Positions 25,455 through 33,978 of a stretch of 64,000 nucleotides of DNA are shown here, piece after piece. The position numbers were made by a program, and so were the translations under genes. Where the stretch lies: contig NZ_JAUJZH010000028.1 of the NCBI RefSeq assembly GCF_030486595.1, forward strand, positions 44,546 to 108,545, given 5' to 3'. Below the pieces are notes generated by a model that worked only from the letters and a program-made list of their open reading frames with translations, ran no database searches and was not told where the DNA came from. Position 1 is the stretch's first letter; every line of letters starts with the position of its first letter. Origin of the DNA: Variovorax ginsengisoli (GTDB lineage: Bacteria; Pseudomonadota; Gammaproteobacteria; Burkholderiales; Burkholderiaceae_C).

Positions 25455-26963
25455 ATGGACGCCACCACCACCACAGCGCGCGGCGACGCCGCAAACGCCG
25501 TCCGGCTCGACACCCGGCCTGACGACACCACTGCAACAGCGGCAGCAACAAACACCGCCGACGACAGCAGCAGCAACTCCACCACCGCCTGGGCGCCGCC
25601 CGAGGTCACGCCGAAGCAGGTCACCTACGCCACCTGGGTCTGCTTCTTCGCCTGGGCCCTGGCGGTGTACGACTTCATCCTCTTCGGCACCTTGCTGCCG
25701 CGGTTGGGCGACCACTTCCAGTGGACGGCCGCCGAGCAGGCCCGGCTCAACACCTGGGTCACGCTGGGCACCGGGCTGGTGGCCTTCGGCATCGGGCCGA
25801 TCGTCGACCGGCTCGGGCGCCGCAAGGGCATCATCATCGCGGTCTGCGGCGCGGCGATCTGCTCGGGGCTGACCGCTGTCGCGGGCTGGGTGGTCGGCGC
25901 AACGGCCGGGCTGGGCTTCGTGCTGCTGGTGCTGGTGCGATCGCTGGCGGGGCTGGGCTACGCCGAGCAGACCATCAACGCCACTTACCTGACCGAGCTG
26001 TTCGCCGTGGTTCACACCCACCCGGCCGCCACCCGGCGGCGCGGCTTCATCTACGCGCTGGTGCAGGGCGGCTGGCCGATCGGCGCGGTGCTGACGGCCG
26101 TGCTGGTCGCCGTCCTCTATCCGCTGGGAGAAAGCTGGTTCGGCGCGGGCGGGGGCTGGTCGCTGTCGTTCCTGTTCGCGATGTTCCCGGCCGTGGTGAT
26201 CGTGATCCTCGGGCGCCGGCTGGTCGAGACGCCGCAGTTCCTCACGGCGCGGCGCATCGCCGACCTGCACAGCGCGGGGCGCTCAGCCGATGCCCGCCAG
26301 CTGGCCGCCGCGCACGGGGTCGCGGCCGAGGCGGGCAAGGGCACGGGGCTGGGCGAGATGTTCAGCGGAGAGTCGCTGCGGCCGCTGCTGTCGCTGGGGC
26401 TGGCCTTCATGCTGAACTGGTTCGCGATCGTGATCTTCACGGTGCTCGGCACCTCGGTGCTGGGCGGCTCGGGCGGCACGCCGGGCAAGGGCGTGGACTT
26501 CTCGAACGCGCTGCAGGTGCTGATCGTCTCGAACCTGGCGGGCTTTCTCGGCTACGTCTTCCACGGCTGGCTGGGCGACCGCATCGGCCGCCGCAACACG
26601 GTGGCGCTGGGCTGGATGGTGGGCGGCCTGGCCTTCTGGGCCATGTTGCAGGCGCCGGAAGGCGACTTTTGGCGCATCGTGCCGCTGTACTCGCTGGGGC
26701 TGTTCTTCCTGATGGGGCCGTATGCGGCGGTGCTGTTCCTCATCGGCGAGAGCTTCCCGAGCCGCATCCGCGCGACCGCGGGCGCGTTCATCGGGGCGCT
26801 GGGGCAGCTCGGCGCGATCGTGGCGGGCATCGGCATCACGCACACGCTGTCGACGGGGGCGGACTGGGTGCAGGCGGCCCTGTATTGGGGCGCGCTGCCT
26901 TGTCTGCTGTCGGGCGGGTTGATGTGGCTGGTGCCGCATGTGGACCCGCGGACTTTGAAATGA
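25455..26963 (+). CDS. MFS transporter (organic acid/sugar:H+ symporter type)
   Basis: This 502-residue protein has about twelve membrane segments. The MFS loop motif is DRLGRRKG after helix 2, with a repeat GDRIGRRN in the second half. A Thr-rich hydrophilic leader of about 50 residues precedes helix 1, so the true start could lie further in; no strong ribosome site marks the first ATG. It probably imports the substrate of the neighbouring hydrolase. Confidence 0.85.
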   Translation: MDATTTTARGDAANAVRLDTRPDDTTATAAATNTADDSSSNSTTAWAPPEVTPKQVTYATWVCFFAWALAVYDFILFGTLLPRLGDHFQWTAAEQARLNTWVTLGTGLVAFGIGPIVDRLGRRKGIIIAVCGAAICSGLTAVAGWVVGATAGLGFVLLVLVRSLAGLGYAEQTINATYLTELFAVVHTHPAATRRRGFIYALVQGGWPIGAVLTAVLVAVLYPLGESWFGAGGGWSLSFLFAMFPAVVIVILGRRLVETPQFLTARRIADLHSAGRSADARQLAAAHGVAAEAGKGTGLGEMFSGESLRPLLSLGLAFMLNWFAIVIFTVLGTSVLGGSGGTPGKGVDFSNALQVLIVSNLAGFLGYVFHGWLGDRIGRRNTVALGWMVGGLAFWAMLQAPEGDFWRIVPLYSLGLFFLMGPYAAVLFLIGESFPSRIRATAGAFIGALGQLGAIVAGIGITHTLSTGADWVQAALYWGALPCLLSGGLMWLVPHVDPRTLK

Positions 26964-26992
26964 ATCATCAACAACGACACCAGGGAGTCAAC

Positions 26993-27976
26993 ATGAACAA
27001 GTCACTGAAGTTCCTCATCCTCGCGACCGCGGCATCGACGTTGCTTTTGCTGTTCGGGCCCTGCTTCGCGCAGGACGCCTATCCGACCAAGCCGATCCGC
27101 ATGGTGGTCGGCTATCCGGCTGGCGGTGCGACCGATGTCACCGGCCGCCTGGTCGCCAACAAGATCGGGCCGCTGCTGGGGCAGCCGGTCATCATGGACA
27201 ACAAGCCCGGCGTCGGCAGCACCCTGGGTCCCTTGGCGGTGGCGCAGGCGCCACCTGACGGCTACACGCTGCTGATGGGCAACACCACCGCGATGTCGAT
27301 CGCGCCGCACCTCTACAAGAAGCTCGGCTACGAGCCGCGCCGCGACCTGCTGCCGGTGGCGCTGGTCGGGCGGGTGCCGCTGGTGCTGTTCGTGCACCCA
27401 TCGGTGCCCGCGACCGATCTCAAAAGCCTGATCGAGCTGCTGAAGAAGAACCCCGGCAAGTACGACTACGCGACCTTCGGCAACGGTTCGAGCGCCCACC
27501 TGACCATGGAGATGCTGAAGCTGTCGGCGGACGTCGACGTCAGGCACATCCCGTACAAGGGCAGTTCGGCGGCGATCAACGACGTGCTGGGCGGCCAGGT
27601 GTTGATGGCGATGGACACCCTGCAGTCGGCCCAGCCGCACTTCCTGGCGGGCAAGCTGCGAGCGATCGCGATGAGCGGCGAGGCCCGCTCCAGCCTGGCG
27701 CCCCAGCTGCCGACCTTTGCCGAGCTGGGCTATCCGAAGATGACGCTCAGCCCCTGGTATGGCGTCTTCGTGCCAACCGGCACGCCGGGCGCGATCGTCG
27801 AGCAACTGGCCTCGGCCATTTCTCGCACCATGCGCACGTCCGACATGCAGGCGCAGCTGGCGACGCAGGGCGCCGAGCTGATGGTGCTCACGGGGGCCGA
27901 CGCACGAACCTTTCTGGACAAGGACGACGTGCGATGGGCCGAGGCGGCACGCATCTCCGGCGCGCAGCTGGATTGA
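26993..27976 (+). CDS. Bug-family (TctC-like) periplasmic solute-binding protein
   Basis: This 327-residue protein has a signal peptide ending near CFAQDAYP. The Bug fold follows (PIRMVVGYPAGGATDVTGR, then VDNKPG-type and YKG-type loops). These receptors bind carboxylates with the help of bound water. Membrane partners TctA/TctB are absent nearby, as is common in Burkholderiales. A GGGAG ribosome site supports the start at 26993 rather than longer in-frame versions. It may deliver the operon substrate or act as a sensor. Confidence 0.88.
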   Translation: MNKSLKFLILATAASTLLLLFGPCFAQDAYPTKPIRMVVGYPAGGATDVTGRLVANKIGPLLGQPVIMDNKPGVGSTLGPLAVAQAPPDGYTLLMGNTTAMSIAPHLYKKLGYEPRRDLLPVALVGRVPLVLFVHPSVPATDLKSLIELLKKNPGKYDYATFGNGSSAHLTMEMLKLSADVDVRHIPYKGSSAAINDVLGGQVLMAMDTLQSAQPHFLAGKLRAIAMSGEARSSLAPQLPTFAELGYPKMTLSPWYGVFVPTGTPGAIVEQLASAISRTMRTSDMQAQLATQGAELMVLTGADARTFLDKDDVRWAEAARISGAQLD

Positions 27977-27986
27977 GGAAGGCGAC

Positions 27987-28517
27987 ATGAACACTTCATC
28001 TTCTTCTGCTTCATCTTCCGCTTCTTCGAGCGGTTTCGATCCGGTGCTGCACCGGATGGCGCTGCAGCGCTACTTCGACGACTTCCAGCTCGGCGAGCGC
28101 TTCGTGCTGCCTTCGCGAACGATGACCCACGCGCTGTTCTCCGCCTTCCAGTTGGCGAGCGGCGATAACCATCCGGTGCACTACGACGTTGAGTACTGCA
28201 GGCGGCAGGGTGCGCCCGACATGATCGCGCACGGCTTCCAGGTGCTGGTGCAGACTGCGGCCGGCGCGGGCCTGTTCCCGCACATGGTGGAGGAGTCGCT
28301 GAAGGCCTTCCTCGAACAGTCCAGCCGCTTCCTGGCGCCGGTGCATGCGGGCGACACGTTGCATGCGGCCTTGGAGGTCAGCGCCCTCGCGCCCAACACC
28401 CGCACCGGCGTGTTGACGATGACCAGCACGGTGCACAACCAGCGTTCGGTGCTGGTGATGGACGGCGTGCAGAAGTACCTGCTCCACAAGCGCCCGGCCC
28501 TGCCGGCGAGGGCATAG
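27987..28517 (+). CDS. MaoC-like hydratase/dehydratase
   Basis: This 176-residue hot-dog-fold protein has the hydratase motif ASGDNHPVHYD (catalytic Asp and His) followed by MIAHGFQVL. MaoC enzymes add or remove water on enoyl-CoA thioesters. The Ser-rich leader (residues 2-15) is unusual and probably unstructured. It sits three bases before the CoA-transferase gene, so a CoA-ester intermediate is likely. Confidence 0.85.
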   Translation: MNTSSSSASSSASSSGFDPVLHRMALQRYFDDFQLGERFVLPSRTMTHALFSAFQLASGDNHPVHYDVEYCRRQGAPDMIAHGFQVLVQTAAGAGLFPHMVEESLKAFLEQSSRFLAPVHAGDTLHAALEVSALAPNTRTGVLTMTSTVHNQRSVLVMDGVQKYLLHKRPALPARA

Positions 28518-28520
28518 GCC

Positions 28521-29759
28521 ATGGCGGCCGAACGCATGCGCCCGCTGCACGGGCTTCGCGTGCTCGACCTGGGCAAGGTGCTGGCGGGGCCGCTGTGCGG
28601 CCAGCACCTTGGCGAGCTGGGCGCCGAGGTCATCAAGGTCGAGCCGATGGGGACGGGGGACGACAGCCGTGCCTGGGCGCCGCAGGAGAAGGGCGAGTCA
28701 GCCGTGTTCCTGGCGGTCAACCACAACAAGCGCAGCCTGGCCGTGGATCTGAAGACGGCGCGGGGGAGGGAGGTCGTTCAGCGCCTGGCGATGGAGGCGG
28801 ACATCGTGATCCAGGGCTTTGGCGGCGGCACCGCGACCCGGCTGGGGGTCGACTACGACACGCTGGCGCTCGGCAACCCGCGGTTGATCTACTGCGAGAT
28901 ATCGGGCTATGGGCGAAGCGGCCCGATGGGCGGCGAGCCGGGTTACGACGTGATGCTGCAGGCCTTCAGCGGAATGCTTGGCACCATGGGCGAAAGCGGC
29001 GGGCCGTTTGCCCGGGCAAGTTTCTCGCCGGTGGATCTGGGTACGGGGATGAATGCGGTGGCGGGCATCCTAGCAGCGCTGATCGAGCGCGGGCGTACCG
29101 GCAAGGGCGTGTACCTCGAAGCCTCGCTCCTCGATACGGCAATGAGCCAGATGGGGGTGATGGCGCAGGCCTACTGGCGCAGCGGCAAGCTGCCCGAGCG
29201 GATGGGCACGGCGCATCCGGCGCTGGCGCCTTACCAGGCCTTCGAGGCCGGGGACGGGTTTCTGATGGTGGGGGTGGGGAACGATGCGCAGTGGGGGAGG
29301 TTCTGCGTTGCGGCAGGGCTGGAGCGATATCGCGACGATCCGCGCTTCGCGACGAATGCGGCGCGGGTGACGAACTTTGGTGAGACCGTGGCGCTGGTCG
29401 CTGAGCGGATGCGTACGCGGACGGTCGACGCATGGCTCGACGCACTTCGAGCCGCCGGCGTGGCGTGTTCGCCGATCCAGACCTTGGACCAGGCACTGGG
29501 GCATGCGCAGATGGCGCATCGGGAGTTGATCGTCGAGTCCGAGCATGCGGTGCTGGGCCCGGTGTGGAACATGGGGTTTCCCGTGAAGTTCGGCGGACAG
29601 GCGCGGGAGGCTTCGCGGCCGGCGCCGTTGCTGGGGGAGCACACGCGGGAGATTCTGGGGGAGGTGGGGTATTCGGCTGGGGCGATCGAGGGGATGGTGG
29701 GGGCGGGGGTGGTGGGGGCGGGGGTGGTTGGGGTTGCGATGAGGAGGCTCGAAGCATGA
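28521..29759 (+). CDS. CaiB/BaiF family III CoA-transferase
   Basis: This 412-residue protein follows the CaiB pattern: RVLDLGKVLAGPLCGQ at the start, NHNKRSLAVDLK, and YLEASLLDTAMSQM, where the Asp is the likely acyl-carrying residue. Family III enzymes move CoA between carboxylates. The last residues (GAGVVGAGVVGVA) come from a GC-rich tandem repeat and look like a recent extension. The stop overlaps the regulator start in an ATGA. Confidence 0.9.
   Translation: MAAERMRPLHGLRVLDLGKVLAGPLCGQHLGELGAEVIKVEPMGTGDDSRAWAPQEKGESAVFLAVNHNKRSLAVDLKTARGREVVQRLAMEADIVIQGFGGGTATRLGVDYDTLALGNPRLIYCEISGYGRSGPMGGEPGYDVMLQAFSGMLGTMGESGGPFARASFSPVDLGTGMNAVAGILAALIERGRTGKGVYLEASLLDTAMSQMGVMAQAYWRSGKLPERMGTAHPALAPYQAFEAGDGFLMVGVGNDAQWGRFCVAAGLERYRDDPRFATNAARVTNFGETVALVAERMRTRTVDAWLDALRAAGVACSPIQTLDQALGHAQMAHRELIVESEHAVLGPVWNMGFPVKFGGQAREASRPAPLLGEHTREILGEVGYSAGAIEGMVGAGVVGAGVVGVAMRRLEA
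29697..29726 (+). repeat. 15-base tandem repeat, two copies, inside the CoA-transferase 3' end
   Basis: The 15-base unit GTGGGGGCGGGGGTG occurs twice without a break and in frame, coding for VGAGV twice. A third, decayed unit follows. Expansion by slippage is the simplest origin. Confidence 0.85.
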
Positions 29760-30424
29760 AGACAAGACAAGCAGCGTCTCCGCTTCCCACCGCAAGGCCA
29801 TTCAAGCTGCCTCCGGCTCTTGCACTTGCGCGGCCGGCGCCCGCAAAGCCTGCGCGCAGTGAAGCGGCCTCCTTGATCGGCGCGCAGGTGCGCGCGCTGC
29901 GGATTGCCAGTGGCGCCTCCGGCGGTGAGCTCGCCCGGCGCTCGGGCATCTCGCGCTCGCTGCTGTCACGGATCGAGCATGGGGTGGTCTCGCCCTCGGT
30001 CGCCACGCTGGCCCGCGTCGCGACCGGGCTCGACGTGCCGATCTCGCGATTCTTCTCTGACCAACCGACGCGTTCCGACTTTTCCCACGTGCAGGCGGGC
30101 AAGGGCATCGTGGTGGACAGGGTCGGCGCTGTGGCCGGCTACCGCTACGAGTTGCTGGGCCATCTGCTCTCGGGCAATCTGTTCGCCGAGCCGTACCTGG
30201 TCACCCTGCTGCAGGGGGCCGAGCCCTACGTGACCTTTCAGCACCCGGGGCTGAAATTCGTGTACCTGCTGTCGGGCAACGTCATGTACCGCTATGGATG
30301 CAAGGTCGTGACGCTCGGCGCGGGGGATTCGCTGCTGTTCGATGCAACGGCGCTGCATGGGATCGAGGACACGGGGGCGGAGCCGGTGTCGTACCTGTCG
30401 GTGGTCTTCACGTTTCGGCGGTAG
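29756..30424 (+). CDS. XRE-cupin transcriptional regulator
   Basis: This 222-residue protein has an XRE helix-turn-helix (GAQVRALRIASGASGGELARRSGISRSLLSRIEHG, about 41-75) and a C-terminal cupin (FVYLLSGNVMYRYG, LGAGDSLLFDATALHG). Cupins of this group bind the pathway metabolite. The ATGA overlap with the CoA-transferase makes it the operon's own regulator. Confidence 0.88.
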   Translation: MKTRQAASPLPTARPFKLPPALALARPAPAKPARSEAASLIGAQVRALRIASGASGGELARRSGISRSLLSRIEHGVVSPSVATLARVATGLDVPISRFFSDQPTRSDFSHVQAGKGIVVDRVGAVAGYRYELLGHLLSGNLFAEPYLVTLLQGAEPYVTFQHPGLKFVYLLSGNVMYRYGCKVVTLGAGDSLLFDATALHGIEDTGAEPVSYLSVVFTFRR

Positions 30425-30482
30425 TCGAGGGCTCCCGGCCGCACGCTACGATGCGGTTCGTAGTTCACTCCAAAGCCAAGCC

Positions 30483-31295
30483 ATGCGTCAGAACGACAGC
30501 GACGAAAGCACTACTGTTGCGTTGTATTGGGATTTCGAGAACTTGCACGCTAGCCTCTATGAGGAGAAGTACGGGGAAGGTACCTACGGCAAGCAGGATG
30601 CCCGATTCAAGGTTCAGGAGCCATTGGTGGATATCCAGGCCATCGTCGAACTGGCGTCGTCGTTCGGACCTATCGCGATCAACCGCGCTTACTGCAACTG
30701 GCAGTACTGTGGGCGCTATCGAGATGCCTTGCTGCAAAGCGCGGTCGAACTGATACAGCTGTTTCCGCCGGGTGCGTCAGCGAAGAATGGCGCGGACATC
30801 AAGCTTTGCCTCGACGCCACCGAGGATCTGACCCGCTTTTCCCACTTGGGCACGATCATCATCGTTGGCGGCGACAGCGACTTCATGCCGGTGGCGCAGA
30901 AGATCAAGGCCGCAGGCCGTACCCTCGTTGGCTTGGGCACGCGCAAGTCGACCAATCGCCATTGGGCAAAGAGCTGCCATGAGTTCCGCTACTATGAGAA
31001 CCTGGCTGACGATCCGCCACCTGCAGCACCACGGACGGACGAGACAGAGGTCGTCGCGCCAGTCGCAGTAGACCCCGCAGCCGAGATCTTGAAGCGCGCC
31101 ATCAAGCTGCTCGCCGAAACCAAGGGCGACCCATGGGTGAACAAGGCGTCAATCTGGCACATGATCAAGCGGCTCGACTCGACGTTTGACACGACGGATC
31201 ACGGCTACGCCAACTTTCCGGCGATGGTCAAGGGCCTCGATGGCATCGTGGAGGTCCGAAAAGGGGAGTCGGACCAGATCGTTAGGCTGCGATAG
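30483..31295 (+). CDS. NYN-domain nuclease with C-terminal LOTUS/OST-HTH domain
   Basis: This 270-residue protein starts with the NYN (PIN-like) core: VALYWDFENLHASL with the first acidic residue, KNGADIKLCLDATED, and IIIVGGDSDFMPVAQKIKAAG. These give the Asp cluster of a metal-dependent RNase. The C-terminal 70 residues (WVNKASIWHMIKRLDSTFD, FPAMVKGL) match the OST-HTH/LOTUS RNA-binding fold. Likely a single-gene RNA-processing or toxin-like enzyme. It follows the regulator by 58 bases. Confidence 0.82.
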   Translation: MRQNDSDESTTVALYWDFENLHASLYEEKYGEGTYGKQDARFKVQEPLVDIQAIVELASSFGPIAINRAYCNWQYCGRYRDALLQSAVELIQLFPPGASAKNGADIKLCLDATEDLTRFSHLGTIIIVGGDSDFMPVAQKIKAAGRTLVGLGTRKSTNRHWAKSCHEFRYYENLADDPPPAAPRTDETEVVAPVAVDPAAEILKRAIKLLAETKGDPWVNKASIWHMIKRLDSTFDTTDHGYANFPAMVKGLDGIVEVRKGESDQIVRLR

Positions 31296-31353
31296 CTGAC
31301 TTGAAGGCGGCAGCCCTTCGTCGCCGGACATGAGCCAGCGTGTCGCAGCAAGG

Positions 31354-31716
31354 CTAGCCGGCCGAGTCCGCGTCGTAGACCAGCCGCAAGGGCGGCGCCT
31401 TCTTTGGCTTCGCCTTCTTCACGAGTTCCGGCTTCGCTGCCGCGCAGGCAGGCGGCAGGCCGTCTAGCAGCTGAGCGACAGTGACTTCGAGGCCGGCTGC
31501 GATGCGCCAGATGTTGGCCAGCGACAGGTTGCGTTCGCCTCGTTCCACCGAGCCGAGGTAGTTGTGATGCAACCCCGATCGATTGCTCAGTTCCATGAAC
31601 GACATCTGCTTCTCACGTCGATAGCGTCGCATGACGGCACCGAAGGCCAACGGCAATGTCATGAGGTGCGCTTCTGGTTGCGACGGGGAGTCCTGGCCAG
31701 CGTTTTTCATATGCAT
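31354..31716 (-). CDS. XRE-family helix-turn-helix regulator
   Basis: This 120-residue protein has an XRE fold (GAVMRRYRREKQMSFMELSNRSGLHHNYLGSVERGERN, about 26-63) and a Lys/Pro-rich tail. It converges with the NYN gene. The target is unknown. Two starts, two codons apart, are possible; the first is used. Confidence 0.8.
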   Translation of the reverse strand: MHMKNAGQDSPSQPEAHLMTLPLAFGAVMRRYRREKQMSFMELSNRSGLHHNYLGSVERGERNLSLANIWRIAAGLEVTVAQLLDGLPPACAAAKPELVKKAKPKKAPPLRLVYDADSAG

Positions 31717-32014
31717 TCCTTAGGGAGTGGGGGCGGGTTCGCTCTGGGAGCCACACACACTTTAGGTTTGATTGCGTGCAGCCTGCTCTGCGAGGCGCGC
31801 ACGAAACTTCCCTTTTCGGGGGCGAGACGCCGACGAGTCGCTTCAGGTTGGCGCTGGCAGCACCATGCGAGGCTTTGCGCTGAAACGCAAGGCGTCAACG
31901 GGTACCGCTGGCCGAAGGGGTAGGCGATGGTTTCAGGGCTTTGCAGCCAGCGCAAGCGTTGATCGAAGGCGGACTGACGGAAACGATGAGGCTCCTTCCA
32001 AGCGAGATTCATCC
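31717..32014. other. Divergent intergenic region
   Basis: About 300 bases between the XRE regulator and the Bug receptor gene. No gene is visible. It should hold two divergent promoters, neither of which I can define. Confidence 0.5.
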
Positions 32015-33022
32015 ATGCACCGATCGATCCTTTCAGCCCTTGTGTGTCGCACATTGTGGGCGTTGAGCCTGATTTCATTCACCGCTGCTGTCGCGGCGCA
32101 GACCGCACCCAAGGCCGCCATCGATGGCTGGCCGAGCAAGCCGGTGCGGCTGATCGTCGGCTCGGCGGGAGGCTCATCGACCGACCATGTCGCGCGCACG
32201 CTGGCCGAGCCGCTGTCTCGCGCGCTGGGGAAGCCGGTGATCGTCGAGAACCACCCGGGCGCCGGCGGCAGTATCGCGGCAGCCTTGGTCGCGAGGGCCT
32301 CGGATCGGCACACCATCGGCGTGCTGATCACCGGCAACATGACGATCGCCAAGCTGCTCAACCCTGCGACGCCCTACGACCCACACACCGATCTGGCACC
32401 CATCAGCCTGATCAGCACAGCGCCGCTGGTGCTGGCGGCACGGGCCGATGCGCCCGGCACCGACGCCCGGATGTTTTTCGAAGCGGCGCGCAGCGCGGGC
32501 TCGAGCTGGAGCTACGGCTCGCCGGGCATCGGCACCATCAGCCACTTCGGGATGGAGATCCTGAAGTCGCAGTCCGGCATCGCGCCGGTGCACGTGCCCT
32601 ACCTGAGCAACCCGGAGGTCATCAACGCGATCATCGCCGGCCATCTTCAACTGGCGCTGTTGCCTCCGGGGCTGGCCGAAGCGCAGATCCGCGCGGGCAG
32701 ACTTCGCGCCATCGGCGTCAGCTCGGCCGCCCGGAGTCCGCTGGTGCCGGACTACCCGACGTTGGCCGACGCCGGGGTAAAGGGCTTCCAGCTCGAGATC
32801 TGGACCGCAGCGGCGGCGCCGGCAACGCTGCCCCGGCCGATCGTCGACAGGCTGTCGACGTTGATCGCGGAGATCACGCGATCGCCGGAGGTCAGTCAAA
32901 AACTCTTCCGATACGGCTACCAGGCCGCGGGCAGCACACCCGATGAACTCGCATTGCGCGTGAAGGGCGACACCGCCTTGCTGAGCCGGATCATTGACGA
33001 GCAAGGGCTGAAGGTTGAATGA
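32015..33022 (+). CDS. Bug-family periplasmic solute-binding protein
   Basis: This 335-residue protein has a signal peptide (ALSLISFTAAVAAQT). The Bug core follows (KPVRLIVGSAGGSSTDHVARTLAEPL, then VENHPGAGGS). It is only distantly like the copy at 26993. It overlaps the chorismate-mutase-like gene by an ATGA, so it is the first gene of the plus-strand arm of the putative biosynthetic cluster. A carboxylate receptor in such a place might sense or re-import the product. Confidence 0.88.
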   Translation: MHRSILSALVCRTLWALSLISFTAAVAAQTAPKAAIDGWPSKPVRLIVGSAGGSSTDHVARTLAEPLSRALGKPVIVENHPGAGGSIAAALVARASDRHTIGVLITGNMTIAKLLNPATPYDPHTDLAPISLISTAPLVLAARADAPGTDARMFFEAARSAGSSWSYGSPGIGTISHFGMEILKSQSGIAPVHVPYLSNPEVINAIIAGHLQLALLPPGLAEAQIRAGRLRAIGVSSAARSPLVPDYPTLADAGVKGFQLEIWTAAAAPATLPRPIVDRLSTLIAEITRSPEVSQKLFRYGYQAAGSTPDELALRVKGDTALLSRIIDEQGLKVE

Positions 33023-33369
33023 ACGAGGAGCACAAGACCATGAGCACACAAGCCACGCATGCGGACCCGACCCCGACGCTCGAAACCTTGCGCGAGGAGC
33101 TCGATTCCATCGACCAGCGCCTGCTGGAGACCCTGCGCGAGCGCCTGGGCTGCTGCGTTCGAATCGGCCTCTACAAGAAGCGACATGCGGTGCCTATGAT
33201 GCAGCCCCACCGTATCGGAATCGTGCAGAGCCGGGCTGAAGCCTTCGCGATCGAGCACGGCATCAGCACGGCATTCCTGCGGGCGCTGTATGAGCGAATC
33301 ATCGAGGAGACTTGTCGCATGGAGGACGACATCATCGGGTCGCCAGCGCACGGCCCTGGGGAGCTATAA
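33019..33369 (+). CDS. AroQ chorismate-mutase family protein, aminodeoxychorismate-mutase-like
   Basis: This 116-residue helical protein has the AroQ core: LREELDSIDQRLLETLRERL, then RIGLYKKRHAVPMMQPHRIG and LYERIIEETCRMEDDII. The PMMQPHRIG and ETCR-ED pattern resembles the PapB/CmlD group that rearranges 4-amino-4-deoxychorismate rather than chorismate. An aminodeoxychorismate synthase in the same cluster supports that reading. A second ATG at 33040 has a better GAGGAG ribosome site and may be the true start. Confidence 0.8.
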   Translation: MNEEHKTMSTQATHADPTPTLETLREELDSIDQRLLETLRERLGCCVRIGLYKKRHAVPMMQPHRIGIVQSRAEAFAIEHGISTAFLRALYERIIEETCRMEDDIIGSPAHGPGEL

Positions 33370-33375
33370 ATCACC

Positions 33376-33978
33376 ATGCTCACTTTCCTGACCCTTGGCC
33401 CCGAGGGCAGCAACCATGATTTCGTGCTGCGGCGCTATCTGGCGGCGCACGGCGTGGCTGACCACCGGGCCCGAATTTCCCTGATCGACGACTTCCATGA
33501 AGGCGCCCGCGCCCTCAAGGCGGGCAAGGCAGATTTCATGCTGCAGTGCGCGGTGCATCCGCAGGCGGCGGCGGTCACCGGTGGCTATCGCAAGGAGGTT
33601 TTCGTGGTCGATGCCTTCATCTCGCCGAGCCGGCCGATGGCGCTGTTGCGTGCCAGGGCGCCCAGGAAGGAGGTAGCGCACATCGCGGCGGTACAGCCGG
33701 CGACGCAATCCTATGCGGACCTCTCGGCCTGGTCGACGATCGTGCACGAGACGACGGTGTCGGAGGTGGGCAGGGGGCTGGTCGACGGGCGCTACGCGGC
33801 GGGTATTGCGTTCTCGGCGCTCGCCGATGAGCATCCAGGCGTTTTCGAGGTGGTCGAGGACATCGGCGCTGTGTGCGATGCATGGATCATGTACGGCGTC
33901 CGGCCGGTCGACGGCGGCCAGGCGATCGTCTGGACGGGGAGTCCGGTGTCGAGCCTGTACGGTGCTGCAGGCGACTAA
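33376..33978 (+). CDS. Prephenate dehydratase-like / BacA-type decarboxylase-like protein
   Basis: This 200-residue protein begins FLTLGPEGSNHDFVL, the opening of prephenate dehydratases, and keeps the two-lobe layout to DAWIMYGVRP. It lacks the usual TRF motif and any ACT domain. Length and pattern resemble non-aromatising prephenate decarboxylases such as BacA. I cannot decide between the two from sequence. Six bases after the mutase-like gene, it would act on prephenate or its 4-amino analogue. Its stop overlaps that of the opposing exporter gene. Confidence 0.65.
   Translation: MLTFLTLGPEGSNHDFVLRRYLAAHGVADHRARISLIDDFHEGARALKAGKADFMLQCAVHPQAAAVTGGYRKEVFVVDAFISPSRPMALLRARAPRKEVAHIAAVQPATQSYADLSAWSTIVHETTVSEVGRGLVDGRYAAGIAFSALADEHPGVFEVVEDIGAVCDAWIMYGVRPVDGGQAIVWTGSPVSSLYGAAGD

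Noticed and set aside
25721..26990. Long upstream extension of the Bug receptor frame through the MFS gene
   Set aside because: The true start at 26993 has a ribosome site and signal peptide; the extension is a shifted read of the transporter.
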